In this document: positions 53,746 to 62,634 of the stretch, piece after piece | Numbering within the stretch: the stretch's first letter is position 1 | Layout: every line of letters starts with the position of its first letter | From: JBBQER01 sp038320885 | Lineage (GTDB): Bacteria > Actinomycetota > Acidimicrobiia > IMCC26256 > PALSA-610 | Reading direction: 5' to 3' | Length of the DNA: 64,000 nucleotides | Assembly: GCA_038320885.1 (NCBI GenBank) | Contig: JBBQER010000001.1 | Span: 66,880-130,879 of the forward strand | The notes under the pieces: model-generated | What the model was told of the DNA's origin: nothing | Database searches by the model: none | Seen by the model: only the letters and a program-made list of their open reading frames with translations | Made by a program: the position numbers and the translations under genes

Positions 53746-54516
53746 GTGACCGGCGAAAACTTCCCGCGCGAGCAGGCGCTCGTGTTCGGCGAGGTTGCCG
53801 ACCAGTACGAAGCGACCCGGCCGTCGTATCCCGATGGAGTATTCGACACGATCATCGAGTACGGCGGCCTGAGCTCGGGCGACGCCGTCCTCGAGATCGG
53901 CGCGGGAACCGGCAAGGCGACCGGCGGCTTCGTCGCGCGCGGTCTCGCGCTGCACGCGCTGGAACCGAGCCGGGAGATGGCGCGCGTGTTGCGCGCCAAG
54001 GGTGTCACGGTCGAGGAGGCGTCGTTCGAGGAATGGCCCGTCCGGCGCGGCGCATTCCGGTTGGTGTTCGCCGCGCAGTCATGGCACTGGGTGCACGGAG
54101 CCGATCGTTACGAGAAGGCCGCCGAGGCGTTGGCGCCGGGCGGCACGATCGCGCTGTTCTGGAACGCCGGACGCGCGCACCCGGAGCCGTTCAAGACCGA
54201 CAACGACGCCGTGTATCAGCGGCTCGCGCCCGAGCTCAGCGACTCGGTCGGCGAGCGGTGGCAGCCGGAGGTCCTCGTCGGCGACTCCGACGCATGTGGC
54301 GCCTTCGAGCCCATGGTCGAACGCAAGGTCGCGTGGCGGACGTCGTACACGAGCGGGGAGTGGATCCGCCTGCTCGAGACGCACTCCGGCCACCGAATGC
54401 TTCCGGTCGACGCGCGCGCGCGACTGCACGGCGAGATCGGCGCAACGATCGACGCGCACGGCGGCTTGCTGCCCGTCGTCTACGACACGCTCGTCTATCT
54501 CGCGAGTCGCCGGTAG
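53746..54516 (+). CDS. Class I SAM-dependent methyltransferase
   Basis: The 256-residue protein starts GTG 4 bases after the mrp stop. VADQYEATRPSYPDGVFDTI is typical of the group, motif I is VLEIGAGTGKATGGFV, and VFAAQSWHWVHGADRYEKA and APGGTIALFWNAGRA follow. It resembles trans-aconitate/SAM methyltransferases of Methyltransf_11. Substrate unknown. Confidence 0.87.
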   Translation: MTGENFPREQALVFGEVADQYEATRPSYPDGVFDTIIEYGGLSSGDAVLEIGAGTGKATGGFVARGLALHALEPSREMARVLRAKGVTVEEASFEEWPVRRGAFRLVFAAQSWHWVHGADRYEKAAEALAPGGTIALFWNAGRAHPEPFKTDNDAVYQRLAPELSDSVGERWQPEVLVGDSDACGAFEPMVERKVAWRTSYTSGEWIRLLETHSGHRMLPVDARARLHGEIGATIDAHGGLLPVVYDTLVYLASRR

Positions 54517-54519
54517 CGC

Positions 54520-54951
54520 TCAGCGCATCCGCGCGCGACGGAGTGCCTCCGGCAGCTCCTGCCGACCGCGGTCGCGCAGCGCCGACACCGCGTCGGGCAC
54601 CTCGCACTGCTGGGTCACGCCCGTGGGCGACACCCGCTCGTCGCCGCGCAGGATGAACCGGAACCCGTACTCGGTCTCGATCGACATCGACTCGGCCATC
54701 AGCTCTTCGACGTCGATCGTCACGCCGTCGTCACCGGGATACAGCGCGCGCAGGTACGCGGGCGCGTAGACGGCGACACCCGCAACCTCGCCCACCGGTT
54801 CGGCATCCGGACCCGGCCAGAAATCCTCATAGAGGAACGGCGCGGTTGATTCGCAACAACCGGTTCCGATCGTGAACACGAGCGCGCCCGGTCGGTCGCG
54901 ACGCGACCGCTCGACGATCCGAGCGGCCGCGTCAGTACCGGTCACGCGCAT
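54520..54951 (-). CDS. DUF779-family protein next to aldehyde dehydrogenase
   Basis: The 143-residue protein has GTDAAARIVERSRRDRPGALV, FTIGTGCCESTAPFLYEDF and FWPGPDAEPVGEVAGV. The cysteine pair GTGCCES is characteristic. DUF779 genes are regularly found beside acetaldehyde/aldehyde dehydrogenase genes, as here, with 13 bases between the two. Its biochemical role is unknown; the cysteines suggest redox or metal chemistry. Confidence 0.87.
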   Translation of the reverse strand: MRVTGTDAAARIVERSRRDRPGALVFTIGTGCCESTAPFLYEDFWPGPDAEPVGEVAGVAVYAPAYLRALYPGDDGVTIDVEELMAESMSIETEYGFRFILRGDERVSPTGVTQQCEVPDAVSALRDRGRQELPEALRRARMR

Positions 54952-54964
54952 GGCGCCTCAGTGA

Positions 54965-56473
54965 CTAGATGTTCCCGCTGAGGGCGGAGAAGTGGAGGTA
55001 GCCGCTGCGGTCGGTAGAGGTGTTCTGCCAGACGTGCTTCATCTGGCGGTACTCGTTGTAGCCGTACTCGCCGAGCTCGCTACCCACCCCGGACTGCTTG
55101 TAGCCACCGAACGGCTGGCTCGGAGTGATCATGTGGTAGTCGTTCACCCACACGGTGCCGGTGCGCATGCTTGCGGCGACCTCGTGCGCGCGATCAAGGT
55201 TCTTGCTCCACACGCCGCCGCCGAGCCCGTAGATCGAGTCGTTCGCGATCTTGATCGCTTCGTCATCCGAGTCGAACGGGATCACGCACAACACCGGTCC
55301 GAAGATCTCCTCCTGTGCGATCTTCATCGAGTTGTCGGCTTCGAAGATCGTCGGCTGGAAGTAGGCGTTCGGGTCGAGACCGGCCGGCAGGTCGGTGAAC
55401 TTGGATCCACCGCAGAGGAGCTTGGCTCCCTCGTCGAGACCGAGCTTCACGTAGCGCTCGGTGGTGTCGACCTGGCTCGGTGCGACCAGCGGACCCTGGT
55501 CGGTGTTCATGTCCATGTTGTCGCCGACCACGATCTTGCCCGCGCGCTCCACGAGCATGCCGACGAACTCGTCGTAGATCTTGCGCGACACCAGCGCACG
55601 CGTTCCCGACTCGCACACCTGGCCGTTGTGGAAGAACGTGCCCCAGAGCACCCCCGCGGCCGCGAGGTCGAGGTCGGCGTCGTCGAGCACGATGTTGGCC
55701 GACTTTCCGCCCAGTTCGAGCGTGACTTTCTTCACGGTGCCCGACGCGAGCTGCATGATGCGCCGGCCGACTTCGGTCGAACCGGTGAACGCGACCTTGT
55801 CGACGAGCGGGTGCTGTGCGAGCTCTTCGCCGGCGCTGCCGCCGGGACCGGTGACGAGGTTGACGACACCGGACGGGATGTCGGCCTCCTCGCACGCCTT
55901 CACCAGTTCGACCGCCGACAACGACGTGAAGCTCGCGGGCTTCAACACCGCGCAGTTACCGGCTGCGATCGCGGGAGCGATCTTCCAGCCGGCCATGAGC
56001 AGCGGGAAGTTCCAGGGCACGATGCCCGTGCACACGCCGTACGGCTCGCGGCGCACGATGCTCTTCGCGGGCGGGAACGGGCTCTCGCCGCGGTCGATGA
56101 CGTCAGGCTCGTTCTCCGCACAACCCGCGAAGTACTCGAACGTGGACGCGCAGCCCGGTACGTCGGCGAACATCGCCTTCTTGATAGTGCCGCCGCCGTC
56201 ACGCGCCTCGATCTCCGAAATCTCACCCGAACGGGCGGTGATCAGCTCAGCCACCTTGCGCAAGCGCTCGGCGCGCTCCTTGCCCGCCATCTTCGGCCAG
56301 GGGCCGTCGTCGAACGCCTTGCGGGCGGCCTCGATGGCCCGCGCCGCGTCTTCGCGCCCGGCCTTCGCGACATCGGCGATCTTCTCGCCCGTCGACGGTG
56401 CGAACGTCGGGAAGGTCTCCCCCGAGGCCGCGGCCGTCCACTCACCGTTGATGAAAATCTTGGTCTCGGCCAC
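54965..56473 (-). CDS. NAD(P)+-dependent aldehyde dehydrogenase
   Basis: The 502-residue enzyme oxidises aldehydes to acids. The start is FINGEWTAAASGETFPTF; the NAD-binding region is PWNFPLLMAGWKIAPAIAAG and FTGSTEVGRRI. The catalytic glutamate is in VTLELGGKS and the catalytic cysteine in NGQVCESGTR. EEIFGPVLCV is the usual late motif. With DUF779 this resembles the ExaC-type acetaldehyde or long-chain aldehyde dehydrogenase context. Confidence 0.94.
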   Translation of the reverse strand: MAETKIFINGEWTAAASGETFPTFAPSTGEKIADVAKAGREDAARAIEAARKAFDDGPWPKMAGKERAERLRKVAELITARSGEISEIEARDGGGTIKKAMFADVPGCASTFEYFAGCAENEPDVIDRGESPFPPAKSIVRREPYGVCTGIVPWNFPLLMAGWKIAPAIAAGNCAVLKPASFTSLSAVELVKACEEADIPSGVVNLVTGPGGSAGEELAQHPLVDKVAFTGSTEVGRRIMQLASGTVKKVTLELGGKSANIVLDDADLDLAAAGVLWGTFFHNGQVCESGTRALVSRKIYDEFVGMLVERAGKIVVGDNMDMNTDQGPLVAPSQVDTTERYVKLGLDEGAKLLCGGSKFTDLPAGLDPNAYFQPTIFEADNSMKIAQEEIFGPVLCVIPFDSDDEAIKIANDSIYGLGGGVWSKNLDRAHEVAASMRTGTVWVNDYHMITPSQPFGGYKQSGVGSELGEYGYNEYRQMKHVWQNTSTDRSGYLHFSALSGNI

Positions 56474-56547
56474 AGCGGCCCCCCTTGTTGCGTGCGCGAA
56501 GAACTTTGCGCAGGCTACGCCCAGCCCCTTCAGTTATCCAGGCGCGT

Positions 56548-57387
56548 TCAGACCTTGGACCACGCCGACTTGACCGTGGTGCCGGTGACCTTGCCTTCGG
56601 CTTTGAGCTTGAGGAGATGGGCGTGCACCTGGCGGCCGGCCATGTCGAGCAGACCCTCGGGGGTCTCGGTGTAGAGCGTGGCGACGACATCATTGATCTT
56701 CACCGGGCCCTTGCCCAACAGCCGCAGGATCTGGCGTTCGCGCGCCTTGCGGTGAGCCACGTACTCGTCGAGCACCGCCGCGGGATCTTCCATCACGTCA
56801 CCGTGACCGGGGCAGATCTTGGCCAACCGCTTGATCTTGCGCAGCCGGTCGAGCGACGCGAGGTACTGCACCATGTCGCCGCCGCGTTGCGGGTTGACGA
56901 CGGTGGTCGTGCCGTTCAGGACGTGATCGCCCGTGAACAGCGCGCGCTCCTCGTCGAGGAAGAAGCACAGGTGATTCGGCGCATGGCCCGGCGTGTGCAG
57001 CGCCTCGAGCCGGAACTCGGTGCCGTCGATCGTGTCGCCGTCGTCGAGCACGAGGTCGAGATCGAGCTTCACCTCGTCGGCTTTGGGAATCTTCCCGAAC
57101 GCACCGACGAGCGCGCCGGTCTTCTTGCGGATCCGATCCGCCGCGGGCCAGTGGTCGGGATGCGTGTGGGTGAGCAGGACCCAACGCACGCGGTCGCGCA
57201 TGGCAGCGCCCACGATCGACTCGACGTGCTTCGCGACATCGGGACCGGGATCGATCACCGCCACCTCGTCGATACCGACGAGGTACGTGTTGGTACCGGG
57301 CCCGGTCATGAGGCTGGGATTGTTCGCGACGACGCGCCGGATCAACGGCGACAGCGCGCTGGGTACCTCGGGCGTCATCGCCGGCAC
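56548..57387 (-). CDS. LACTB2-like metallo-beta-lactamase-fold hydrolase
   Basis: The 279-residue protein has TGPGTNTYLVGIDEVAVIDPG, the metal motif THTHPDHWPA, HTPGHAPNHLCFFLDEERA and GDHVLNG. Its C-terminal winged-helix tail (VVATLYTETPEGLLDMAGRQV, LLKLKAEGKV) defines the LACTB2/RNase-like MBL subgroup. The GTG at 57387 overlaps the Nudix stop (TAGTG) and has AAGGTGAG upstream; the ATG at 57378 is the alternative. Candidate substrates are thioesters or RNA. Confidence 0.88.
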   Translation of the reverse strand: MPAMTPEVPSALSPLIRRVVANNPSLMTGPGTNTYLVGIDEVAVIDPGPDVAKHVESIVGAAMRDRVRWVLLTHTHPDHWPAADRIRKKTGALVGAFGKIPKADEVKLDLDLVLDDGDTIDGTEFRLEALHTPGHAPNHLCFFLDEERALFTGDHVLNGTTTVVNPQRGGDMVQYLASLDRLRKIKRLAKICPGHGDVMEDPAAVLDEYVAHRKARERQILRLLGKGPVKINDVVATLYTETPEGLLDMAGRQVHAHLLKLKAEGKVTGTTVKSAWSKV

Positions 57388-58268
57388 TAGGAGCTCACCT
57401 TGCGGGCTGCTTCTCGCTCGGCTCGTGAGGGGATGTCGGGGAGCGGGTCCGTCCACGGCATCGTCGGGCGGCTTGCGTCTTGCGGGAGCGCGACGCGTTC
57501 GCCGGTGCCGTCGCTCACCACGACGGGTTGTCCGGTCGCGTCGCGACCTATTGCGTCGAGATCGCGCAAGAGATCGTCTGAGTTGTCGTAGTGCGAGAGT
57601 GCGCGCAAGCTCATCTCGGTCGGGAAGATGAGATCGATGCGACCGTCGGCATGCTGTGCGAGCGCGTCGGCCGGGCGCACCCAATCCGACGCCACGAGCT
57701 CGTTGTCGTCGTGCGTGCCTTCTTCACCGTGGGGTGCGGGCGCGACGAAGAACCAGGTGTTGTAGCGGCGCGGCGCGCCGAGCGGCGTCAGCCAATGTGA
57801 GAAGACGCGCAGCTCCCGGGCGTCGAAGACGAGATCACGGCTCGCGAGCAGGTCACTGAACGCGAGCGAACCCGCGTTGAGCTGCCGGCGCGCGGTTGCG
57901 AGCGCGTCGTCGTGCTCCACCGGGCGTCCGGTCGCGGCGTCACGCGCCAGCAGGAGGCCGGCCTCCTCGAAGCACTCGCGCAGCGCCGCGACCCGGAAGG
58001 CGAGCCCCCCACGGGCGATCCCCTGGGCGGTGCTCGCCTCGGGATCGGCCAGGCCGACGACCCGAACGGCGAGCTCCGGGGCGCCGTCGCCGGGATCGAC
58101 CGCTCCGCCGGGAAAGACGGTTGCGCCCGGCCCGAACACGGCCCGCCGGGTGCGCTCCAGCATCAACACATGCAGATCGGGCCGATCCGAAACGAGGATG
58201 ACGGTTGCCGCGTCACGCGTTCTTGGAGCGACGAGCTCGGGATTCGGCTCGGCTCCGACGGCTTTCAT
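57387..58268 (-). CDS. Nudix hydrolase (NUDT7/NUDT19-like)
   Basis: The 293-residue protein opens with ATVILVSDRPDLHVLMLERTRRAVFGPGATVFPGGAVD. It has a shortened Nudix box AFRVAALRECFEEAGLLL, then a long helical insert before the final strands, as in CoA- or diphosphate-cleaving NUDT7/19-like enzymes. The pairing with a LACTB2-like hydrolase in one transcript suggests CoA-ester turnover, an inference. It follows the WhiB gene. Confidence 0.87.
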   Translation of the reverse strand: MKAVGAEPNPELVAPRTRDAATVILVSDRPDLHVLMLERTRRAVFGPGATVFPGGAVDPGDGAPELAVRVVGLADPEASTAQGIARGGLAFRVAALRECFEEAGLLLARDAATGRPVEHDDALATARRQLNAGSLAFSDLLASRDLVFDARELRVFSHWLTPLGAPRRYNTWFFVAPAPHGEEGTHDDNELVASDWVRPADALAQHADGRIDLIFPTEMSLRALSHYDNSDDLLRDLDAIGRDATGQPVVVSDGTGERVALPQDASRPTMPWTDPLPDIPSRAEREAARKVSS

Positions 58269-58330
58269 CCATACAGTCTACGTGGCGCCTCGCGTCCTCA
58301 GCCCCGGACGCTGACCTGCGGTTCGACGCG

Positions 58331-58645
58331 CTAGACGGCGTCTTCCGGTATCAGGCTCCGCCGCTCGGCCTCGGTGAGGCCACCCCAGATGCCGTGGGGT
58401 TCCCGCACGCGAAGCGCGAAATCGAGGCAGTCCTCCCGAACACCACATTGTGTACAGATGTGCTTTGCGTGCAGCTCGCGCGCTTCGCGCTCGTCGCGAC
58501 GTTCCGGTGTCGACGGTGGGAAGAACAACGCCGATTCGGGTCCGCGACATGCCGCGCGCAAATGCCACGTTTCATGAATAAGGCCGAGTGCCACGCTTAC
58601 TCCGTCCCAGAATTTCCCCTCAGCGCGCGGAAGGTATCTGCCCAC
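58331..58645 (-). CDS. WhiB-family iron-sulfur transcription factor
   Basis: The 104-residue protein has the WhiB cysteine set: AACRGPESALFFPP, then HICTQCGVREDCLDFAL. The turn GIWGGLTEAERR and basic tail follow. It binds a [4Fe-4S] cluster and interacts with the sigma factor. GTG 58645 is preceded by AAGGA. An internal GTG at 58594 with GGAG upstream would give a more typical 87 residues. It heads the Nudix and MBL run. Confidence 0.93.
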   Translation of the reverse strand: MGRYLPRAEGKFWDGVSVALGLIHETWHLRAACRGPESALFFPPSTPERRDEREARELHAKHICTQCGVREDCLDFALRVREPHGIWGGLTEAERRSLIPEDAV

Positions 58646-58714
58646 ATTCCTTATGACAAGAGAAAGTTTTGAGGGCGGGCGAGCATGCCGCGGCCGACCG
58701 CGCGCGCACTGTCG

Positions 58715-60079
58715 TCAGTGCTGGCCGGACCGCTTCCGGTAGTCGCGCGCGCCGCCCGCTTCGGGCTCCACTTCGAGAAGCACGCCCTCTACAGCTACGA
58801 CGCGCACCGCGTCGCCGGCCGCAATCGGCGTGGCCCGATTCGTGCGCGCGCGCCAAAGGGCGTCTCTGACGCGAACCACCCCATCTGGGTCGACACCGAC
58901 CTCGGCGAAACCCATCTCGCCGATCAACTCCTCCCGGCCGATGGTCGGCGTCGAGAACCGGCTCCGAACCATCGCGGTCATCCCGGAGAGCACGAAAAGC
59001 AGGGTGGAGCCGCAGACGAGCACCACGATCCACCAGGCGGGATCGAGCGCGGTCGCGCCGTTGTACAGCCAGAGCGAGCCCGCGATCAGCGCCGCGGCGC
59101 CGATGAACGTCCACGGTCCGAGCCCGCCGGCCTGCAGGTCGATGGCCAGGCCGAACATGCCGAGCACGAGCAGCCCGATCGCCCACGGCGCGACCGGCAG
59201 GTGGGAGAAGCCGAAGCAACCGCCGACGAGCGCGACCGCACCGACGGCGCCCGCGATCCCGACGCTCGCCGTATAGAACTCGAGCAGCATCAGCGCGAGC
59301 CCCGCGACGAACAGGAAGTACGCAACCCAGGGCGCACCGAGCGTGTGCGCGAGCTGCTGAGTGAGATCGAGCTTGCGGAACCGGACGTTCTGGTTCGCCT
59401 GGACCTTGCGATTCGCGCCGACGCCGACAACGGTCGAGGTGCGCATCCGCACATCACCCTTCGCGGTCGAGAGCACCTTGCCGTTCAAGCCGGCGATGAA
59501 CTGACCAACCGTCGGCTCGGTACCGTCGACGAGCTTGGCCGCGACCGCGTCCTTGCCCGACAGGCGGTGATCGAAAACCGCGTCGAGATCGGCCTCGGGC
59601 CGGCGCGCGGTAACCAGCGTTGCCGCACTGCGCTGCCCGGGCGCGTGTGGATGACCGAAGTCGATCGGTGTGATGGGCCCGATGTGCGCGCCCGGTGCCA
59701 CCGAGACGTACGAAGCCGAGAGCGCGAGTTCTGCGCTCGCGCCGCGGGCTTGCCCGCCCGACGGACCGACCCACACCGCGACCGGTACCGGCGACCGGAC
59801 GATCGCTCGGACCAGCGAGTCGACGTTCACGTCGACCGCGCCCGACGCACTCAGCTGAAACGCGACCAGTGAGGCTCGGGCTCGCTCCGCGTCACGCAGC
59901 GACTTCGTGATCAGCGCTGCATTCGGCGGGTCGAGCAGACCGTTCACCTGGACGATGACGATCCCACGCGTCCCGCCGTCGCGCGGTGCCGAGCCCGCTT
60001 CTCCGGTCCACGCAGCCAATGCCGCCAGCACCAACGCAGCGCCGGCGATGGCGCGGACTCGGACACGGGGGGATCGCAT
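58715..60079 (-). CDS. NfeD-type membrane serine protease homologue
   Basis: The 454-residue protein has a signal peptide (VRAIAGAALVLAALAAWTGEAGS), a ClpP/crotonase-like domain and about five transmembrane helices. It ends in an OB-fold NfeD domain (IGEMGFAEVGVDPDGVVRV, RVVAVEGVLLEVE). The protease region has VWVGPSGGQARGASAELAL, APGAHIGPITPID and SGKDAVAAKLVD, where the nucleophile serine and general-base lysine of the family lie. NfeD proteins act with stomatins in membrane quality control; no stomatin is adjacent. Its start is only 22 bases from a divergent start. Confidence 0.85.
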   Translation of the reverse strand: MRSPRVRVRAIAGAALVLAALAAWTGEAGSAPRDGGTRGIVIVQVNGLLDPPNAALITKSLRDAERARASLVAFQLSASGAVDVNVDSLVRAIVRSPVPVAVWVGPSGGQARGASAELALSASYVSVAPGAHIGPITPIDFGHPHAPGQRSAATLVTARRPEADLDAVFDHRLSGKDAVAAKLVDGTEPTVGQFIAGLNGKVLSTAKGDVRMRTSTVVGVGANRKVQANQNVRFRKLDLTQQLAHTLGAPWVAYFLFVAGLALMLLEFYTASVGIAGAVGAVALVGGCFGFSHLPVAPWAIGLLVLGMFGLAIDLQAGGLGPWTFIGAAALIAGSLWLYNGATALDPAWWIVVLVCGSTLLFVLSGMTAMVRSRFSTPTIGREELIGEMGFAEVGVDPDGVVRVRDALWRARTNRATPIAAGDAVRVVAVEGVLLEVEPEAGGARDYRKRSGQH

Positions 60080-60101
60080 CGGCCTCTCGTAGCATGCGGG
60101 G

Positions 60102-61046
60102 ATGGAGGTTGCGCGCTTCTGCTCTGCCTCCCACGTCGTCATCGTCGCGGGCAAAGGCGGCGTCGGGAAGACGACCGTGACGGCCGGACTGGCAGTAGCC
60201 GCGGCGCGTGCGGGCTCGAGCGTGCTCATCGTAGAGGTCGAGGGCAAATCGGGCCTGGCAACGATGTTCGGTACCGAGGCCTTCTCCTACGACGAGCTCG
60301 ATCTGGAACCCGGCATCCGCGCCCGCTTCCTCACGCCCGACGCGGCCCTCGTCGACTACCTCGAGTCGCACGGGATGCGCCGGATCTCCAAACGGCTGAT
60401 CGCATCGGGCGCGCTCGAAGTCGTCGCGACCGCGGTTCCGGGAATGAAGGACATTCTCGTTCTCGGCAAGGTGAAGTCCCTCGACGAGTCGCGGGCCGCG
60501 GATCTGCTCATCGTCGACGCGCCCGCGGCCGGCCACGCCGTCTCCTTCCTGCTCTCGCCCCGCGGCCTGCTCGACGCGGTGCGGGTCGGACCGATCAGCA
60601 AGCAGGCGTCCGACGTCGTCGCACTGCTGTCCGATCCGGCTCGCTGTCAGGTGATGCTCGTGACGTTGCCGGAGGAGACACCGGTCAGCGAGGCCATCGA
60701 GACCGCCTACGCGATCGAGGACCGCGCCGGCGTCGCGCTCGGTCCCGTCGTCGTGAACCAGTGCTTCGAACCTCTTCCGGTCGGTGTGTCGGCCTCGGTC
60801 GACGACGTACGCGCCGAAGCAGAGGCCGCGGGCCGCTTCGTCTCCGATCGTGAGGCGCACGACCTCGCCCGCGCCGTCGAGTTTCGCGCGACCCGTCACG
60901 ACGTGCAGCGCGAGCAGATCGATCGCCTGCGCGCGCAGCTCCCGCTCCCGACCATCGAGTTGCCGTTCCTCTTCACTCCCGACATCGGCCGCCCCCAAGT
61001 CGACGTGCTCGCCGACGCTCTCACCCGCGGGATCGAGCGGCTGTGA
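60102..61046 (+). CDS. ArsA/Get3-like ATPase (first of pair)
   Basis: The 314-residue protein has deviant Walker A IVAGKGGVGKTTV, LIVEVEGKSGLATMFG and switch region LLIVDAPAAGHAVSFL. It lacks arsenite-metal cysteines and a signal peptide. Actinobacteria carry such genes in pairs, one short and one long; the M. tuberculosis pair Rv3679-Rv3680 has been described as Get3-like and stress-protective, as I recall. It shares 4 bases with the next gene (GTGA at 61043-61046). Confidence 0.9.
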   Translation: MEVARFCSASHVVIVAGKGGVGKTTVTAGLAVAAARAGSSVLIVEVEGKSGLATMFGTEAFSYDELDLEPGIRARFLTPDAALVDYLESHGMRRISKRLIASGALEVVATAVPGMKDILVLGKVKSLDESRAADLLIVDAPAAGHAVSFLLSPRGLLDAVRVGPISKQASDVVALLSDPARCQVMLVTLPEETPVSEAIETAYAIEDRAGVALGPVVVNQCFEPLPVGVSASVDDVRAEAEAAGRFVSDREAHDLARAVEFRATRHDVQREQIDRLRAQLPLPTIELPFLFTPDIGRPQVDVLADALTRGIERL

Positions 61047-62224
61047 CCGACAGCGCAGTCGAGGAGCTCCTCGCCGAGAGTCGCGTCGTCATCTGCTGTG
61101 GCAGTGGTGGTGTCGGGAAGACGACGATCGCGGCCGTGCTCGCGCTCGAAGGCGCTCGCCGCGGCCGCAACACCTGCGTCGTCACGATCGACCCCGCCAA
61201 GCGTCTCGCCGACGCGCTCGGCCTCGAGGCACTCTCCGACACGCCGAGCGCGATCGACCGGGAACGTTGGGACGACAGCGGCACCGCGACGGCTGGCGGC
61301 AGCATCTCGGCCCTGATGCTCGACACCAAGTCGACGTTCGACAAGCTCGTCACCGGGAACGCCGAAACCGACGATCAGGCGCAGCGGATCCTCGACAACC
61401 GCTTCTACCGCAACGTTTCCGGCGCGCTCGGCGGCACGCAGGAATACATGGCGATGGAGAAGCTGCACGAGCTCCACGAGCATGGCAACTTCGATCTCAT
61501 CGTCGTCGACACTCCCCCGACCCGGCACGCGCTCGACTTCCTCGACGCGCCCCGTCGTCTCGTGCGCCTCCTCGACAATCGCATCTTCCGCATGCTGATG
61601 ATGCCGACGCGCGCGTACCTCAAGGTCGCGAGCGTGGCAGTGCAGACCTTCTTGCGGACGGTCGCGAAGGTCGTCGGGTCCGAGGTCATCGACGACGTGG
61701 TCGCGTTCTTCCGCGCCTTCGAAGGGATGGAAGCCGGATTCCGCACGCGCGCGCTCGCGGTCGAGGAGCTGCTCGCCGCGCCCGATACCGCGTTCGTGCT
61801 CGTGACATCGCCGCGACGCGACGCGCTGGAAGAAGCGCAGTTCTTCGCCCAGCAGCTCGAGCAGGGCGGCCAGCAGATCGACGCGTTGATCGTGAACCGC
61901 GTGCACCCGATGTTCGGCGACGAAGCGCCGGCCGGTCTACGCGCCGCCGCCGCCGAGCTCCGCAAGGGAGACGACGAAGGCTCGCGAGATGAGCAGGCGG
62001 CCGAGCGCCTGGCCGAGCGCTACGAGAATCTCGCGGACTTCCGTGAGGTCGCGGAGATCGAGCGTGAGCATCTCCGAGGTGTGCACGAACGGGTCGGATC
62101 GGCGTCGATCACCTACGTGCCGTATCTCTCCCGCGACGTCTACGACTTCGCGGCGTTACACGAGATCGGCGGCCTCCTGTTCGACGATTCCGCAACCGCT
62201 GGATCTACTATCACCGAACGATGA
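61043..62224 (+). CDS. ArsA/Get3-like ATPase (second of pair)
   Basis: The 393-residue protein has Walker A CCGSGGVGKTTI, CVVTIDPAKRLADALGLE and the helical client-binding region (KSTFDKLVTGNAETDDQAQRI, YMAMEKLHEL). IVVDTPPTRHALDFLDAP is typical of bacterial Get3-like ATPases. A long insertion (about 300-340) is charged. The pair probably acts as a heterodimer. The start codon GTG overlaps the stop of the first gene, and the stop overlaps the receiver gene (ATGA). Confidence 0.92.
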   Translation: MTDSAVEELLAESRVVICCGSGGVGKTTIAAVLALEGARRGRNTCVVTIDPAKRLADALGLEALSDTPSAIDRERWDDSGTATAGGSISALMLDTKSTFDKLVTGNAETDDQAQRILDNRFYRNVSGALGGTQEYMAMEKLHELHEHGNFDLIVVDTPPTRHALDFLDAPRRLVRLLDNRIFRMLMMPTRAYLKVASVAVQTFLRTVAKVVGSEVIDDVVAFFRAFEGMEAGFRTRALAVEELLAAPDTAFVLVTSPRRDALEEAQFFAQQLEQGGQQIDALIVNRVHPMFGDEAPAGLRAAAAELRKGDDEGSRDEQAAERLAERYENLADFREVAEIEREHLRGVHERVGSASITYVPYLSRDVYDFAALHEIGGLLFDDSATAGSTITER

Positions 62225-62634
62225 CGACGATCCTGGTTGCCGCCGAGGCGAAGTGGGTGCGCGACCAGGTGCGGTCGGCGTTCGTGAGCCCGGGTCAAGA
62301 GGTGGTCGAGGTGACGCGCGGCCAGGACGTGCGCGACAAGGTCGACGAGCTGGAACCCGATCTCGTCGTGCTCGACCTCCAGATCGGCAACATGGGCGGG
62401 GTCGCGGTCGCGATCGACCTGCGCCTCGAAGAGTCGGGTGGACGATTGCCGCACGCGCGCATCCTGCTCCTGCTCGACCGTCGCGACGATGCGTTCATCG
62501 CGCGCCGGGCCGATGTCGACCTGACGCTCGTGAAGCCGGTCGACGCCGGTGTGTTGCGCCGCGCGGCTGCCCCGTTGCTCGCGGCGGCGGCTGCTGAGTC
62601 TGCCGGAGACCACGACGAGCCGGCGACGAACTGA
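62221..62634 (+). CDS. Stand-alone response regulator receiver protein
   Basis: The 137-residue protein is a single receiver domain. The phospho-acceptor aspartate is in DLVVLDLQIGNMGG, and the conserved lysine in DLTLVKPVD. The threonine position is a leucine-rich stretch ILLLLDRRDDA, so signalling may differ. There is no DNA-binding output. It overlaps the second ATPase gene by 4 bases, which links it to the Get3-like pair; no histidine kinase is close by. Confidence 0.85.
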   Translation: MTTILVAAEAKWVRDQVRSAFVSPGQEVVEVTRGQDVRDKVDELEPDLVVLDLQIGNMGGVAVAIDLRLEESGGRLPHARILLLLDRRDDAFIARRADVDLTLVKPVDAGVLRRAAAPLLAAAAAESAGDHDEPATN

